From assembly GCA_905182335.1 (NCBI GenBank), contig CAJJBE010000004.1, forward strand, positions 186,001-250,000: DNA of 64,000 nt. The letters are read 5' to 3'. The notes under the pieces are model-generated. The model saw only the letters and a list, made by a program, of their open reading frames with translations, was not told the DNA's origin and searched no databases. The position numbers were made by a program, and so were the translations under genes. This stretch comes from Flavobacteriales bacterium UBA4466. GTDB taxonomy: Bacteria; Bacteroidota; Bacteroidia; Flavobacteriales_D; Crocinitomicaceae. Positions 26,927 to 36,737 of the stretch are shown here, piece by piece (the first letter of the stretch is position 1; each line of letters starts with the position of its first letter).

Positions 26927-29900
26927 ATGAGAGTCTTACTATCAATTATCGGTATTGCAACACTCAACATTTCTAATGCGCAAATGTACGTTGGAGATAA
27001 TCCCGGTATTATTATTCCTACGAAGTCTGCCAATTGTGCCCCTCCTTCGTCGTCTACTTTTATGCAAATGAATAATGTAAAAGCGATTATTCATACGGGA
27101 GGGAATTTATGGCAAATAACGGGTCAGAATTATTCTCAATACGAAGTTCCAAAGAACTCTGGTATTATGGCATTGTTTACTTCAGCGTTATGGCTTGGCG
27201 GTGTTGATGCAAATAACCAACTGAAATTAGCTGCGCTACGCTATAGGTCAGGTCAAGATTATTGGACAGGGCCTTTAACTCAAGGCGGAGCTGAAACAAC
27301 GTTTGAAAACTGCGTGGCTTACGACAAACATTATGTTACCACTCAAGATGCAGTTCGTGAATTTGATGCTTGGTTTCAGGCGGGAGAGGAGGATATAGCT
27401 AACGGAACAACAACTCAGGCAGAGTTGTTTCCCGAATATGAAGTGCCAAGTATGATTAAGGACTGGCCCGCTCACGGGGATATTTCATTAGGCCAAGACT
27501 TTTATTTAGCTCCCTTTTTTGATCGTGATGAAGATGGAGTTTATGATTGGCAAAATGGTGATTACCCATGGTATGATATTACTAAGACGAAAGATTGCTC
27601 GGCAGATCGAAGGGTGTCACTTTATGGAGATTTGAATTACTGGTGGGTAATGAATGATAAAGGGAATATTCATACAGAGACAGGTGCAGACCCAATTGGA
27701 ATGGAAATTCGTGCTCAAGCTTTTTCGTTTGCGTCTAATGATGAGATCAATAATATGACCTTCTATAATTATGAATTAATAAATCGCGGAACTCAAACAT
27801 TATTTGAAACATATTTCGGCTGTTTTACGGATGGAGCATTGGGTGACCCTTATGATGATTACGTAGGATGTGATGTGAATCGTGGTTTAGCTTATTACTA
27901 CAATGGGGATAACTTTGATGGGGACAATTCAGGCTATTTAGGCTATGGAGAAAGTCCACCGGCAGTGGGGGTTGACTTTTTTGAAGGTCCCTACCAAGAT
28001 GATGACGGTATAGACAATACTTATGGGATTGGTCCGGGTGAAGCCTTAAATGGAATTGGATTTGGAGATACAATTATAGATAATGAACGTTATGGAATGA
28101 GACGGTTCCTGTATTATAGTAATAATACAAATGGAGCTAACCCAAGTCAAACAGACCCTCAGTTTGCCGCAGATTATTATAGTTATTTACAAGGGTTTTG
28201 GAAAGATGGAACACGTTTTTACTATGGCGGCTCTGGACACGTTTCGGACAGTGATGCTGACCCGAATGTACCATGTGACTTTATGTTTCCTGGGGATACA
28301 GATCCTTTAGGATGGGGTACAGGTGGAATACCACAGCCAGAATGGACAGAGCAAACGGCAGGAAACCCTCCGAATGATAGACGTTTTGTACAATCCGCGG
28401 GGCCATTCATATTAAAGCCAGGTGCTGTAAACAACATTACTGTTGGAGTTGTTTGGGCACGAGCTCCGGGTGGAGACCCTTTTGCTTCGGTTGAAGCATT
28501 AAAACGTGCTGATGATAAGGCGCAGTCCTTGTTTGAGAATTGTTTTAAGGTTTTAGATGCACCACATGCTCCCTTAATGGATGCACAAGAATTGGATAAT
28601 GCAGTCATATTAACACTGTCAAATCCAGTTAATTCAAATAATTATTTAGAACATTATGTCGAACGCGATCCATTTATTATTAGTGAGTTTTCGGATAGGG
28701 ATTATAGGTTCCAAGGATATCAGCTTTATCAACTGTCAGGGAATGATGTTTCTGTCTCTGAACTACAAGATGCTTCAAAAGCGCGTTTAGTTGCTCAGTG
28801 TGATATTGAAGATGATATAGATCGAATTATCAACTTCGAGTTTGACGATGCACTTGGGGGAAGTCTTCCTACAGAACGTGCCGATGGTGCTAACGAAGGA
28901 ATTAGACATAGTTTTCAGATTACGCAAGATTTATTTGCTCAGGGAGATTCTAAACTAATCAATTTTAAGAGGTACTATTTTGTTGCAATTGCTTATGCAT
29001 ATAACAATTATAAAACGTATGACCCAACGGACCCCTTGGCTTTAGATGGTCAGAAAAAGAAATATATAGCTAGCCGTAAAGCGCCAGTAGGTGAGGTTAA
29101 AGTGATCGAAGCTATTCCACATAACCCTTCCCCTGAATCAGATGGTACAATTCAAATGGTAGCATATGGTTCCGGTCCTCAGATTAAGAGATTAGATGGT
29201 CATGGAAATGGCTCTCAGGAGTTAGAGTTAAATTCTACTACTACAACTTCTATCGTATCAAATGGATATGTTGAGAACCCAGTTTATAATAATGGAAGTG
29301 GTCCAATCAACGTTAAAGTTGTAGACCCCTTAAATGTTGTTGATGGGTACTTCGAGTGTTTATTTACAGATTATAATGCCACTACATCAAATGCTGCAGA
29401 TACTGCAGATTGGATTATTAATCGTTATTCTTCAGAAGGAGGTGCATTCATTGAATCTGTATCTTCAAAGAGGTCTATAGCAATTAATAACGAACAGATC
29501 ATTCCTGGATGGGGCATTTCAGTTCAGATTAACCAAGAGAAGTACTATTTTCCAGAAGGAGCATCCGGAGATGCTAAATCAAAGACAACTGATTTCTTAA
29601 GTGGAACAATTACATATACTGATAGTTCTAAGAGGTGGTTGTCTGCGGTTCCAGATGGAGATGGATTTAACGCTTTCAATTGGATTCGTTCAGGAGATTA
29701 TGATCCTACAAATGGAACAGCTGCTACTGACGATGATGATTGTACAGATGCAACTGCTGATGACTATTTAGCATATACAGACCCTTGTAACTACGCTGAC
29801 GTTTTAAATCAAGATACAGATAAAAGCTGGGCAGGTATTTTAGAAGGTGGTATTGCTCCTCATAAATTAGTTGGATACGAAGCTAGCTACATGCCAATCG

Positions 29901-30994
29901 CATATGATAATTATGCTGGTGTTAATGTAGCGCGTCAGCTATCATCATTAAGTTGGTTGCCGAGTGTTGATATCGTTTTTACATCTGATAAAAGTAAATG
30001 GACACGTTGCCCAGTTATCGAGCTTGGTAGAGAAGAGGAATTAAATTTTGGTGGTGCTGCTCCAGGGGAGTTGAGAGCAAGTCCTAGTGTAGATGAGAAT
30101 GGTGATCCTGATGGTACAGGTAATGGAATGGGTTGGTTCCCAGGATATGCTATTGATGTTGAATCAGGAGCTCGTTTGTATATGGCTTTTGGTGAGAATT
30201 CATTCTTAGTATCTGATAACGGTGCTGACATGATTTGGAATCCAACGAATAGGGTAGTTGATAATAATGGTACTCCTATCTTAGGTGGTATGCATGCGTT
30301 TTATGTTTTTAGCTTCCAGAATAAGGCGAAAAATTCATTCTTACAAGCTCAGAATTATCCTGCTTATATTCCTGATGAAGCAAAAAACAATGCAACGAAT
30401 GAGTTATATAACGATTTCCAAAATATTGCATCGAATCAAACTGCAGCTAAGAAAAAAGTTTATAGTAGTATTTCTTGGGTAGGCAACCCTTTATTGGCTC
30501 AAGCTCAAACATTGTTATCAACGGATGCAACAATTCGATTGAGAGTTAATAAGGAGTATAAAAACTTCTCTAACTCAGCTAATCCAGCCGGTGGTCCAAA
30601 TGGAGGAAAGCCAATGTATTCATGGGACTCCGATAAAATAGCAACTGAAATTGGAAGCGCAGATCAATTAACGAGTGCTTTAGACTTAATTAATGTAGTC
30701 CCTAATCCGTATCAAGCGTATTCTGAGTATGAAAGAAATAGATTGGATACACGAGTAAAGATTACCAATTTACCAGAGCGTTGTGAGATTAAGATTTATA
30801 ACACTCAGGGAAAGTTAGTTAAGTCGTTTAAGAAAGATAGTCCCTCAACATTTATTGATTGGTTATTGGTGAATAACAAGAACATTCCGATTACTTCGGG
30901 ATTGTATTTAATTTATGTAAGTGTTGAAGGTGTTGGGGAAGTGATTGTAAAATCATTTGTTGCGATGCGCCAAACTGATTTACAGAATATTTGA
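26927..30994 (+). CDS. Very large secreted protein with T9SS type A-like C-terminal domain
   Basis: 1355 residues, signal peptide about 1-18 (ending NISNAQ). It has no catalytic motif I recognise. The body is aromatic- and Asp/Gly-rich and includes a calcium-site-like DRDEDGVYDWQNGD (about 198-211), several DGD/NGD turns and beta-rich stretches, suggesting a repetitive extracellular structure. The last about 100 residues begin NVVPNPYQAYSEYERNRLD and contain CEIKIYNTQGKLVKSF and SGLYLIYVSVEG, matching the type A sorting domain pattern but with a conserved-looking extra tail ending RQTDLQNI. It probably travels through the type IX system. The 3' end overlaps the convergent histidine kinase gene by 15 bases. 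Confidence 0.85.
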   Translation: MRVLLSIIGIATLNISNAQMYVGDNPGIIIPTKSANCAPPSSSTFMQMNNVKAIIHTGGNLWQITGQNYSQYEVPKNSGIMALFTSALWLGGVDANNQLKLAALRYRSGQDYWTGPLTQGGAETTFENCVAYDKHYVTTQDAVREFDAWFQAGEEDIANGTTTQAELFPEYEVPSMIKDWPAHGDISLGQDFYLAPFFDRDEDGVYDWQNGDYPWYDITKTKDCSADRRVSLYGDLNYWWVMNDKGNIHTETGADPIGMEIRAQAFSFASNDEINNMTFYNYELINRGTQTLFETYFGCFTDGALGDPYDDYVGCDVNRGLAYYYNGDNFDGDNSGYLGYGESPPAVGVDFFEGPYQDDDGIDNTYGIGPGEALNGIGFGDTIIDNERYGMRRFLYYSNNTNGANPSQTDPQFAADYYSYLQGFWKDGTRFYYGGSGHVSDSDADPNVPCDFMFPGDTDPLGWGTGGIPQPEWTEQTAGNPPNDRRFVQSAGPFILKPGAVNNITVGVVWARAPGGDPFASVEALKRADDKAQSLFENCFKVLDAPHAPLMDAQELDNAVILTLSNPVNSNNYLEHYVERDPFIISEFSDRDYRFQGYQLYQLSGNDVSVSELQDASKARLVAQCDIEDDIDRIINFEFDDALGGSLPTERADGANEGIRHSFQITQDLFAQGDSKLINFKRYYFVAIAYAYNNYKTYDPTDPLALDGQKKKYIASRKAPVGEVKVIEAIPHNPSPESDGTIQMVAYGSGPQIKRLDGHGNGSQELELNSTTTTSIVSNGYVENPVYNNGSGPINVKVVDPLNVVDGYFECLFTDYNATTSNAADTADWIINRYSSEGGAFIESVSSKRSIAINNEQIIPGWGISVQINQEKYYFPEGASGDAKSKTTDFLSGTITYTDSSKRWLSAVPDGDGFNAFNWIRSGDYDPTNGTAATDDDDCTDATADDYLAYTDPCNYADVLNQDTDKSWAGILEGGIAPHKLVGYEASYMPIAYDNYAGVNVARQLSSLSWLPSVDIVFTSDKSKWTRCPVIELGREEELNFGGAAPGELRASPSVDENGDPDGTGNGMGWFPGYAIDVESGARLYMAFGENSFLVSDNGADMIWNPTNRVVDNNGTPILGGMHAFYVFSFQNKAKNSFLQAQNYPAYIPDEAKNNATNELYNDFQNIASNQTAAKKKVYSSISWVGNPLLAQAQTLLSTDATIRLRVNKEYKNFSNSANPAGGPNGGKPMYSWDSDKIATEIGSADQLTSALDLINVVPNPYQAYSEYERNRLDTRVKITNLPERCEIKIYNTQGKLVKSFKKDSPSTFIDWLLVNNKNIPITSGLYLIYVSVEGVGEVIVKSFVAMRQTDLQNI

Positions 30995-32542
30995 TGGTAA
31001 TGAAATTCGGAAAGTAGTTCCAGTATTTTGTTGAGACTCAAGCACGAATACATTTCCTTTGTGGGAATCTTTTACAATTCGTTTAACGAGCGAAAGGCCT
31101 AATCCCCAGCCTCGTTTTTTTGTAGAAAACCCAGGTTCAAAGATTCTTTTTAATTGATTAGATGGGATTCCTTTTCCGTTATCCTTAATGTCGATATGAA
31201 CCCATTCTGGAGTACCTTGAACGTCAATATCCAAATTACCCTTACCCTCCATCGCGTCTACTGCATTTTTAGCAATATTTTCTACAACCCATTCAATTAG
31301 TGGTGCATTGTGTAAAGCGGACAGACTGTCGTTTGTTGTGACTGTAACATCAACTTTATCTGAAATGCGTGGTCGCAAATAGCTCATGACATTACTGACC
31401 GTCGCAGATATATCTGTATCTTCTAGCTTTGCTCCAGAACCAATTTTAGAGAATCGATCAGTCACTTTTTCTAACCGATCTATATCTTTCTGCATTTCAA
31501 CGGTTACCATTTTATCAACCCCTTGAGCTTCTAGTAATTGAACCCAAGCCATTAAAGAAGATAGAGGTGTTCCAAGCTGATGCGCCGTTTCTTTAGCCAT
31601 CCCTGCCCAAACTTTATTTTGTTCAGCCTTTCTAAACGTACTAAAGATGAGGTAGCCAATAATGGCAAACAGTCCAATTACTAAAAATTGGATGTATGGA
31701 AAATATTGAAGTTGTTTTAATTCGGGGCTATCATCAAAGTATAATGTATTCGAGTTACCATCTTTAAAATCAACGATTATTGGTTCATTTTGATTTTTTA
31801 ATTGGGCAATGTGTCTATCTATATTGTTTTTAGTTATCGTATAATCATCTATATTTGTTCCTATAATTTCTTTTCTTTTGTTATCCACTAGAAGTACTGG
31901 TACTAATCCTTCATTGTTGATTAAGTCATCATTAAATGCATTAATCAAAGAATCACGTTCTGCCTCCAATCGGGCTATTCCTTTTGAATCATTGTAGCAA
32001 TAGGTCATAAAAAGACCTTCGTATACTTCAATGGTAAAGGATGGGGTTTTTTCTTGCCAAGCTTCAGCTAAGGACAATAGAGAATCTTCGAAAATAGAAA
32101 CAAGCTCTTTGGCACTTACCCTAAGGTATTCCGAGCGTAATGTACTTGTATCGAAACCAAGGTTAATATTCCCAGAAACTTTTTTTTGATTGTCTAACAG
32201 GATAACGGGAATGTCTTTATTTCCATTAATAATTTTTAATGGAAAATCGTAATTTGGAACCTGATCTAGTGGAGTTGCCTTAGAAACCTCTTTAGTCGCA
32301 TCAATCCAGAGTGTCATTTTCTCACGTTCACGTTCACGTAATTGTGTAAATGTCCTGTTTGTTAACCTAACCAGTTCAATTTTCTTCTTAACAGCATCGC
32401 CCCACTGTTTAGCCCGCTCGCGTTCACGATCACCTACTTTAGAAACAATACTATTGGATACAAACAAGGAGGCCCCTACTAGTAGAAGAGCGAAAATCAA
32501 TAAAGCGATTTTCCATCGTTGCTTTTTCGAATATATGTTCAT
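30980..32542 (-). CDS. Membrane sensor histidine kinase
   Basis: 520 residues. Two membrane segments (about 11-29 and 284-301) enclose a periplasmic sensor region of about 250 residues with a coiled-coil-like start (many Arg/Glu). The H-box is unusual, ETAHQLGTPLSS with H321, a variant known in Bacteroidetes kinases. The ATPase domain has the N-box EWVVENIAKNAVDAM, DNGKGIP and GWGLGLSLVKRIV. No response regulator lies next to it, so the partner is unknown; the LuxR-type regulator at 40.4 kb is unlinked. Confidence 0.92.
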   Translation of the reverse strand: MNIYSKKQRWKIALLIFALLLVGASLFVSNSIVSKVGDRERERAKQWGDAVKKKIELVRLTNRTFTQLREREREKMTLWIDATKEVSKATPLDQVPNYDFPLKIINGNKDIPVILLDNQKKVSGNINLGFDTSTLRSEYLRVSAKELVSIFEDSLLSLAEAWQEKTPSFTIEVYEGLFMTYCYNDSKGIARLEAERDSLINAFNDDLINNEGLVPVLLVDNKRKEIIGTNIDDYTITKNNIDRHIAQLKNQNEPIIVDFKDGNSNTLYFDDSPELKQLQYFPYIQFLVIGLFAIIGYLIFSTFRKAEQNKVWAGMAKETAHQLGTPLSSLMAWVQLLEAQGVDKMVTVEMQKDIDRLEKVTDRFSKIGSGAKLEDTDISATVSNVMSYLRPRISDKVDVTVTTNDSLSALHNAPLIEWVVENIAKNAVDAMEGKGNLDIDVQGTPEWVHIDIKDNGKGIPSNQLKRIFEPGFSTKKRGWGLGLSLVKRIVKDSHKGNVFVLESQQNTGTTFRISLPSNIL

Positions 32543-32594
32543 AAGATTGTCTAATTTAACGAGAATAAATTATAAAGATTGCATGTGCACTTTT

Positions 32595-33692
32595 CTAAGC
32601 CAGATTTAGTGCTTTTTCAACTTGAGAACAAACAGCGTGATGGTCGTATACTTTTGCCATTTTGATTAAAGTTTTAGAATCAAAGTAGATTTTTTCCGAG
32701 ATGATTCGATCTATTTGGTCAGCAAGACTTTGTGTGTTTAAAGTCTCGAAGAGTATACCACCCTTTGATTTTTTTATAATTTCAGTTGTTCCTCCAGCAT
32801 TACTACCTATCACAGGAGTACCACATGCTAATGATTCAATAGTAACCATTCCGAAGGTTTCAGCTTTTGTGGCCATGACTAGATAGTCAATTGCATTGTA
32901 AAAAGCCGCAGTATCCTTTCTGAATGGACGTATAAATACGCGATTTTTAAGATTTTTGACCTCAATTTCTGCTTCAATTTCCGCCATATAATCATATGTT
33001 TCATCTACTGTTGGCTCCCCTAGAAGAACAATCGAGAAACCATCATTTTTGGCCATTTTCATGGCATTAAGGAGTAAAAGTTGACCTTTTTGTCTATCAA
33101 ATCGACCAATTAAGCCAAATGTCAATGTTTTGAGCGGAAGGTCTAAGTCGTTTCTAGAGGTTGATTTTTCTGGTAAGTTTTCGAATTGGCATAAATCTAA
33201 ACCTGATGGAATAACAACTGTCTTGTTTGAGAAGCGTGTCATTGTTTTAACCTGATTCTCTAGCCAATTTAAAGGACAAGACCATAGATCAATTTTTTTG
33301 AAGCGGAGTGTGTGTAGAAGATTTGTTTTCTTAACACCTAACTGCATCTCCATAAAATAAGATGTGTGTAATTTTGATTTCAATGTATGTTTGACACTCG
33401 CAAGTATACTCATGTCGTATGTAGATCGAATCATCAAATGACTAATTGATTCTTTGGTAATTAATTTCGCAAGAGCTCGTGCTTTTTTTAGGTCAAAGTA
33501 CTTTTTGTGTTTTTGAATGACTATTGTTTTTAGCCCGAAATTAGACGAATTAGTGTGAATGGGGCTTCCGGCAACACAAATAAAAACAACGGCATGTCCC
33601 CGTTCTTGCATCCATTGAGCATTTCTGAGGTGATTCATTTCTAATCCTCCCCAGCTTTCTGATGAACATAGATATCCAAGTTTCGCCGTCAT
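32595..33692 (-). CDS. Glycosyltransferase family 4 (GT-B)
   Basis: 365 residues from the ATG at 33692, which begins MTAKLGYLCSSESWGGLEMN, the usual donor/acceptor loop at the N-terminus; an ATG 45 bases upstream would add hydrophobic residues outside the fold. The C-terminal nucleotide-sugar domain has LTFGLIGRFDRQKGQ, MATKAETFGMVTIESLACG and the E-x7-E motif (ETFGMVTIE), with VIGSNAGGTTEII. Cytosolic, probably building LPS or exopolysaccharide. It is monocistronic as far as can be seen. Confidence 0.9.
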   Translation of the reverse strand: MTAKLGYLCSSESWGGLEMNHLRNAQWMQERGHAVVFICVAGSPIHTNSSNFGLKTIVIQKHKKYFDLKKARALAKLITKESISHLMIRSTYDMSILASVKHTLKSKLHTSYFMEMQLGVKKTNLLHTLRFKKIDLWSCPLNWLENQVKTMTRFSNKTVVIPSGLDLCQFENLPEKSTSRNDLDLPLKTLTFGLIGRFDRQKGQLLLLNAMKMAKNDGFSIVLLGEPTVDETYDYMAEIEAEIEVKNLKNRVFIRPFRKDTAAFYNAIDYLVMATKAETFGMVTIESLACGTPVIGSNAGGTTEIIKKSKGGILFETLNTQSLADQIDRIISEKIYFDSKTLIKMAKVYDHHAVCSQVEKALNLA

Positions 33693-33743
33693 ATCCTGTA
33701 AAATTAAAAGTAACTTCGTACTGAACAAATAATTCAATAGATA

Positions 33744-34043
33744 ATGACTAAAAGCCCCATTGTAATATTCTTAGCTACTGTAATTATATTATGCCTCTTG
33801 TTTTTCTTATTCGCCATTAATTTATTTGACGGTCAAATCGTTTATCAAGAGGGTTTAAAGGAAATTGTTCTAGATACGCCTTTAAGTTTATCCTATTTTA
33901 TAGGACTAGGATATGATGAGATTGATATGAAGGGAGTTAAATCTTTTTACTTGACGACAAAAGGGATCTTTATGGCGTTAATTTTCATATTAGGCTTTCC
34001 TGCATTGTTAGCATTTCGTATTCATTTAAGAAATAGTAAATAG
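33744..34043 (+). CDS. Small membrane protein of unknown function
   Basis: 99 residues with two predicted membrane helices (about 7-27 and 71-91) and a polar loop of about 40 residues between them. No family recognised. Codon use and length resemble neighbouring genes, and the start is 51 bases from the divergent glycosyltransferase start. I see no clear promoter box. It could be a topology or envelope stress factor, but nothing supports a specific role. Confidence 0.55.
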   Translation: MTKSPIVIFLATVIILCLLFFLFAINLFDGQIVYQEGLKEIVLDTPLSLSYFIGLGYDEIDMKGVKSFYLTTKGIFMALIFILGFPALLAFRIHLRNSK

Positions 34044-34118
34044 TGTCTTTGGGGCATATTTAATAAAATAGTTCTATAGATAATAAACATTAACTCACTT
34101 AGATCAATTTAGAAAACG

Positions 34119-35000
34119 GTGAAAGAGATTTTAGACATCATTTTACGGTCCTACAAAGGCTACGCTTCGAGTCTTTGGGAGACAATTACACATCCATTTG
34201 GAGACTATAATTATTTCACGTTATTGATACTCGTATCATTTGGTGTTTGGTGCCTGGAATTGATTTTCCCTTGGCGAAAGAAACAATCTGCCATTCGGAA
34301 AGGTTTTTGGATCGATGCTTTTTACATGTTCTTCAACTTTTATATTTTCAATTTGATTATTTTCACTGCGCTATCAAATACTACTGCTCATTTATTTGGG
34401 GATTTAATCAGTTCAATTGGTTTCTCAGAATGGAGACTATTCGATTTTTCAGGGTTGAGTCCTTTGGTTCAATTCATCATTTATTTCTTAGTTGCTGATT
34501 TTATTCAATGGTCTATTCATCAATTGCTACATAGAGTTCCATGGATGTGGAAATTTCACAAAGTACACCATTCAGTTACCGAGATGGGTTTTTCGGCGCA
34601 CTTGCGTTACCATTTCATGGAAAACATCTTTTATAGAACAGGGATGTATATTTTTTTAGGATACCTGTTTAATTTTAAATTAGAACATGCATTTTTCTTG
34701 CATGGTGCAACGATTATCATAGGTCATATCAATCATGCAAATATTGGGTGGGATTATGGTCCGCTAAAGTATATTTTCAATAATCCAAAAATGCATATTT
34801 GGCATCACGCGAAAGATTTACCTAAATCTCATCCGCATGGAATGAACTTTGGAATTTCTTTGAGTTTATGGGATTACATTTTTGGAACAAATTACATTCC
34901 TTCAAATGGACGAGATATTCCACTTGGGTTTGATAAAATAGAAGAGTATCCAACTAACTTTTTCGTTCAACAGACAGAAGGGTTTAATTCAAAAGAATAA
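34119..35000 (+). CDS. Sterol desaturase / fatty acid hydroxylase family membrane protein
   Basis: 293-residue membrane di-iron oxygenase of the ERG3/FAH type. The histidine clusters are present in order: HQLLH, HKVHHS, and the C-terminal HIWHHAKD, with further His residues (HINHAN) between. Four or more hydrophobic segments flank them. Start is the GTG at 34119; no better ATG is available in frame. Bacteroidetes homologues have been linked to hydroxylation of lipids, but the substrate cannot be inferred. A strong terminator lies 37 bases downstream. Confidence 0.88.
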   Translation: MKEILDIILRSYKGYASSLWETITHPFGDYNYFTLLILVSFGVWCLELIFPWRKKQSAIRKGFWIDAFYMFFNFYIFNLIIFTALSNTTAHLFGDLISSIGFSEWRLFDFSGLSPLVQFIIYFLVADFIQWSIHQLLHRVPWMWKFHKVHHSVTEMGFSAHLRYHFMENIFYRTGMYIFLGYLFNFKLEHAFFLHGATIIIGHINHANIGWDYGPLKYIFNNPKMHIWHHAKDLPKSHPHGMNFGISLSLWDYIFGTNYIPSNGRDIPLGFDKIEEYPTNFFVQQTEGFNSKE

Positions 35001-35037
35001 GTAAGCAATCACAACGTAATTAAAAAGGACTAAACAC

Positions 35038-35073
35038 AAAAAAGGGAGAAACATTAATGTTTCTCCCTTTTTT
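35038..35073. terminator. Bidirectional intrinsic terminator
   Basis: A perfect 36-base palindrome: A6 GGGAGAAACATT on the left half, mirrored on the right to give T6. It separates the desaturase gene from the convergent glyS. Confidence 0.92.
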
Positions 35074-35093
35074 GTAAAATAATAACGATGTTA

Positions 35094-36629
35094 TTATTTT
35101 AATAATCTATTCATAGAAACCTTCTTTCCAATAATCCCTTCTAAGTCAGTAATTGAAACCCGATCCTGCAACATCGTATCTCGATCTCTTACAGTTACGC
35201 TGTTGTCTTCTAATGTTTGGTGATCAATCATGATGCAGTAAGGCGTTCCAATCGCGTCTTGACGGCGATAACGTTTACCTGGAGAGTCCTTTTCATCATA
35301 TTGACAATTGAAATCAAATTTCAACGAATTTAAGACTTCCTTCGCTTTTTCAGGTAAGCCATCTTTACGTGTTAGGGGCATTATCGCAACTTTATAAGGA
35401 GCTAATGATGGTGGTAAAGAAAGTACTGAGCGCTCAGAGCCGTCTTCCAGTTTTTCATTTTTGAATGAAGTACTAAGTACAGCTAAAAACATTCGATCTA
35501 ATCCAATAGATGTTTCAACAACATAAGGAACATAGTTCTTATTCAATTCTGGGTCGAAATATTGCAGCTTCTTTCCAGAGTGTTTTTCGTGTTGTTTTAA
35601 GTCAAAATCTGTTCTTGAGTGAATTCCTTCAAGTTCTTTGAACCCCATAGGGAAGTTGAATTCAATATCACTTGCAGCATTTGCGTAATGAGCTAACTTG
35701 ATATGATCATGAAAGCGGTAGTTTTCTTTACCTAATCCAAGTTTATTGTGCCAATTGATACGCTGTTCTTTCCAGTATTCGTACCATTTCATTTCTTCAC
35801 CTGGTCGCACAAAAAATTGCATCTCCATTTGTTCGAATTCACGCATTCTGAAAATGAATTGACGTGCAACAATTTCATTTCTAAACGCTTTTCCTATTTG
35901 AGCAATTCCAAAAGGAATTTTCATTCGTCCAGTTTTTTGAACGTTTAAGAAGTTTACGAATATTCCTTGTGCTGTTTCTGGCCTTAAGTAGATTGTCGAG
36001 GCATCACCAGCTACAGAGCCTAACTCAGTTGAGAACATAAGGTTAAATTGACGCACTTCCGTCCAGTTTTTAGTGCCGGAAATAGGACAAACGATTTCCA
36101 AATCAACGATTAGATTGTAGACTCCTTCAAGGTCATTATTACCAAGTGTGTTTCTCATTCGATCTTCGATCTCACTGATTTTAGTATGATTTCGAATTAC
36201 ATTTGGGTTTGTTGCTCTAAATTCCTCTTCGTTGAAGTCATCTCCAAAACGTTTTACACCTTTAGCAACTTCTTTATTTATTTTTTGGCGAATTTTCTCG
36301 ATATAATCTTCTATTAATACATCAGCTCTATATCTCTTTTTTGAATCTTTATTATCAATTAATGGGTCGTTAAAAGCGTCAACGTGGCCAGATGCTTTCC
36401 ATGTAGTTGGGTGCATAAAAATCGCAGAATCGATTCCCACGATATTATCGTGCATTTGAACCATTGATTTCCACCAATATGATTTGATGTTGTTTTTTAA
36501 TTCAGAGCCTAATTGACCGTAGTCATAAGTTGCTGATAAACCGTCATATATTTCCGAAGATGGAAATACAAAACCATACTCTTTCGCGTGCGAAATGATA
36601 TCCTTTAAACTGTCTTCTTTTTGAGCCAT
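35094..36629 (-). CDS. glyS: Glycyl-tRNA synthetase (single-chain alpha2 type)
   Basis: Class II synthetase charging tRNA-Gly. 511 residues is typical of the dimeric type, in contrast to the alpha2beta2 GlyQ/GlyS form. Visible blocks: FPSSEIYDGLSATYDYGQLG at the N-terminus (about 20-39), motif 2 with KAFRNEIVARQFIFRMREFEQ, IEGGIHSRTDFDL-like glycine recognition (LEGIHSRTDFDL), motif 3 SIGLDRMFLAVL, and the anticodon-binding domain (about 410-511). The first Met is followed by AQKEDSLKDII. Own -7 element 5 bases before the start codon. Confidence 0.96.
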   Translation of the reverse strand: MAQKEDSLKDIISHAKEYGFVFPSSEIYDGLSATYDYGQLGSELKNNIKSYWWKSMVQMHDNIVGIDSAIFMHPTTWKASGHVDAFNDPLIDNKDSKKRYRADVLIEDYIEKIRQKINKEVAKGVKRFGDDFNEEEFRATNPNVIRNHTKISEIEDRMRNTLGNNDLEGVYNLIVDLEIVCPISGTKNWTEVRQFNLMFSTELGSVAGDASTIYLRPETAQGIFVNFLNVQKTGRMKIPFGIAQIGKAFRNEIVARQFIFRMREFEQMEMQFFVRPGEEMKWYEYWKEQRINWHNKLGLGKENYRFHDHIKLAHYANAASDIEFNFPMGFKELEGIHSRTDFDLKQHEKHSGKKLQYFDPELNKNYVPYVVETSIGLDRMFLAVLSTSFKNEKLEDGSERSVLSLPPSLAPYKVAIMPLTRKDGLPEKAKEVLNSLKFDFNCQYDEKDSPGKRYRRQDAIGTPYCIMIDHQTLEDNSVTVRDRDTMLQDRVSITDLEGIIGKKVSMNRLLK

Positions 36630-36633
36630 GTCG

Positions 36634-36641
36634 CAAAGATA
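36634..36641 (-). promoter_or_regulatory. -7 promoter element of glyS
   Basis: Minus strand TATCTTTG fits TAnnTTTG and stands 4 bases before the ATG, implying a very short or leaderless 5' end. No TTTG box at 19 bases. Confidence 0.5.
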
Positions 36642-36670
36642 AAAAAAAGGGAGTGTGTTGTATGTCGTTA

Positions 36671-36718
36671 TAAGGATATGATATAAAAAAAAAGGAGCCT
36701 AATGGGTCTCTATCCTTA
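36671..36718 (-). terminator. Probable terminator after the MBL/rhodanese gene
   Basis: TAAGGATA (36671-36678) and TATCCTTA (36711-36718) are perfect inverted repeats enclosing a short GAGCC/GGGTCTC stem. On the minus strand a T9 run follows the inner stem. The inner pairing has a bulge, so strength is uncertain. Confidence 0.5.
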
Positions 36719-36737
36719 CTGTTTTAGCTATACTTAA

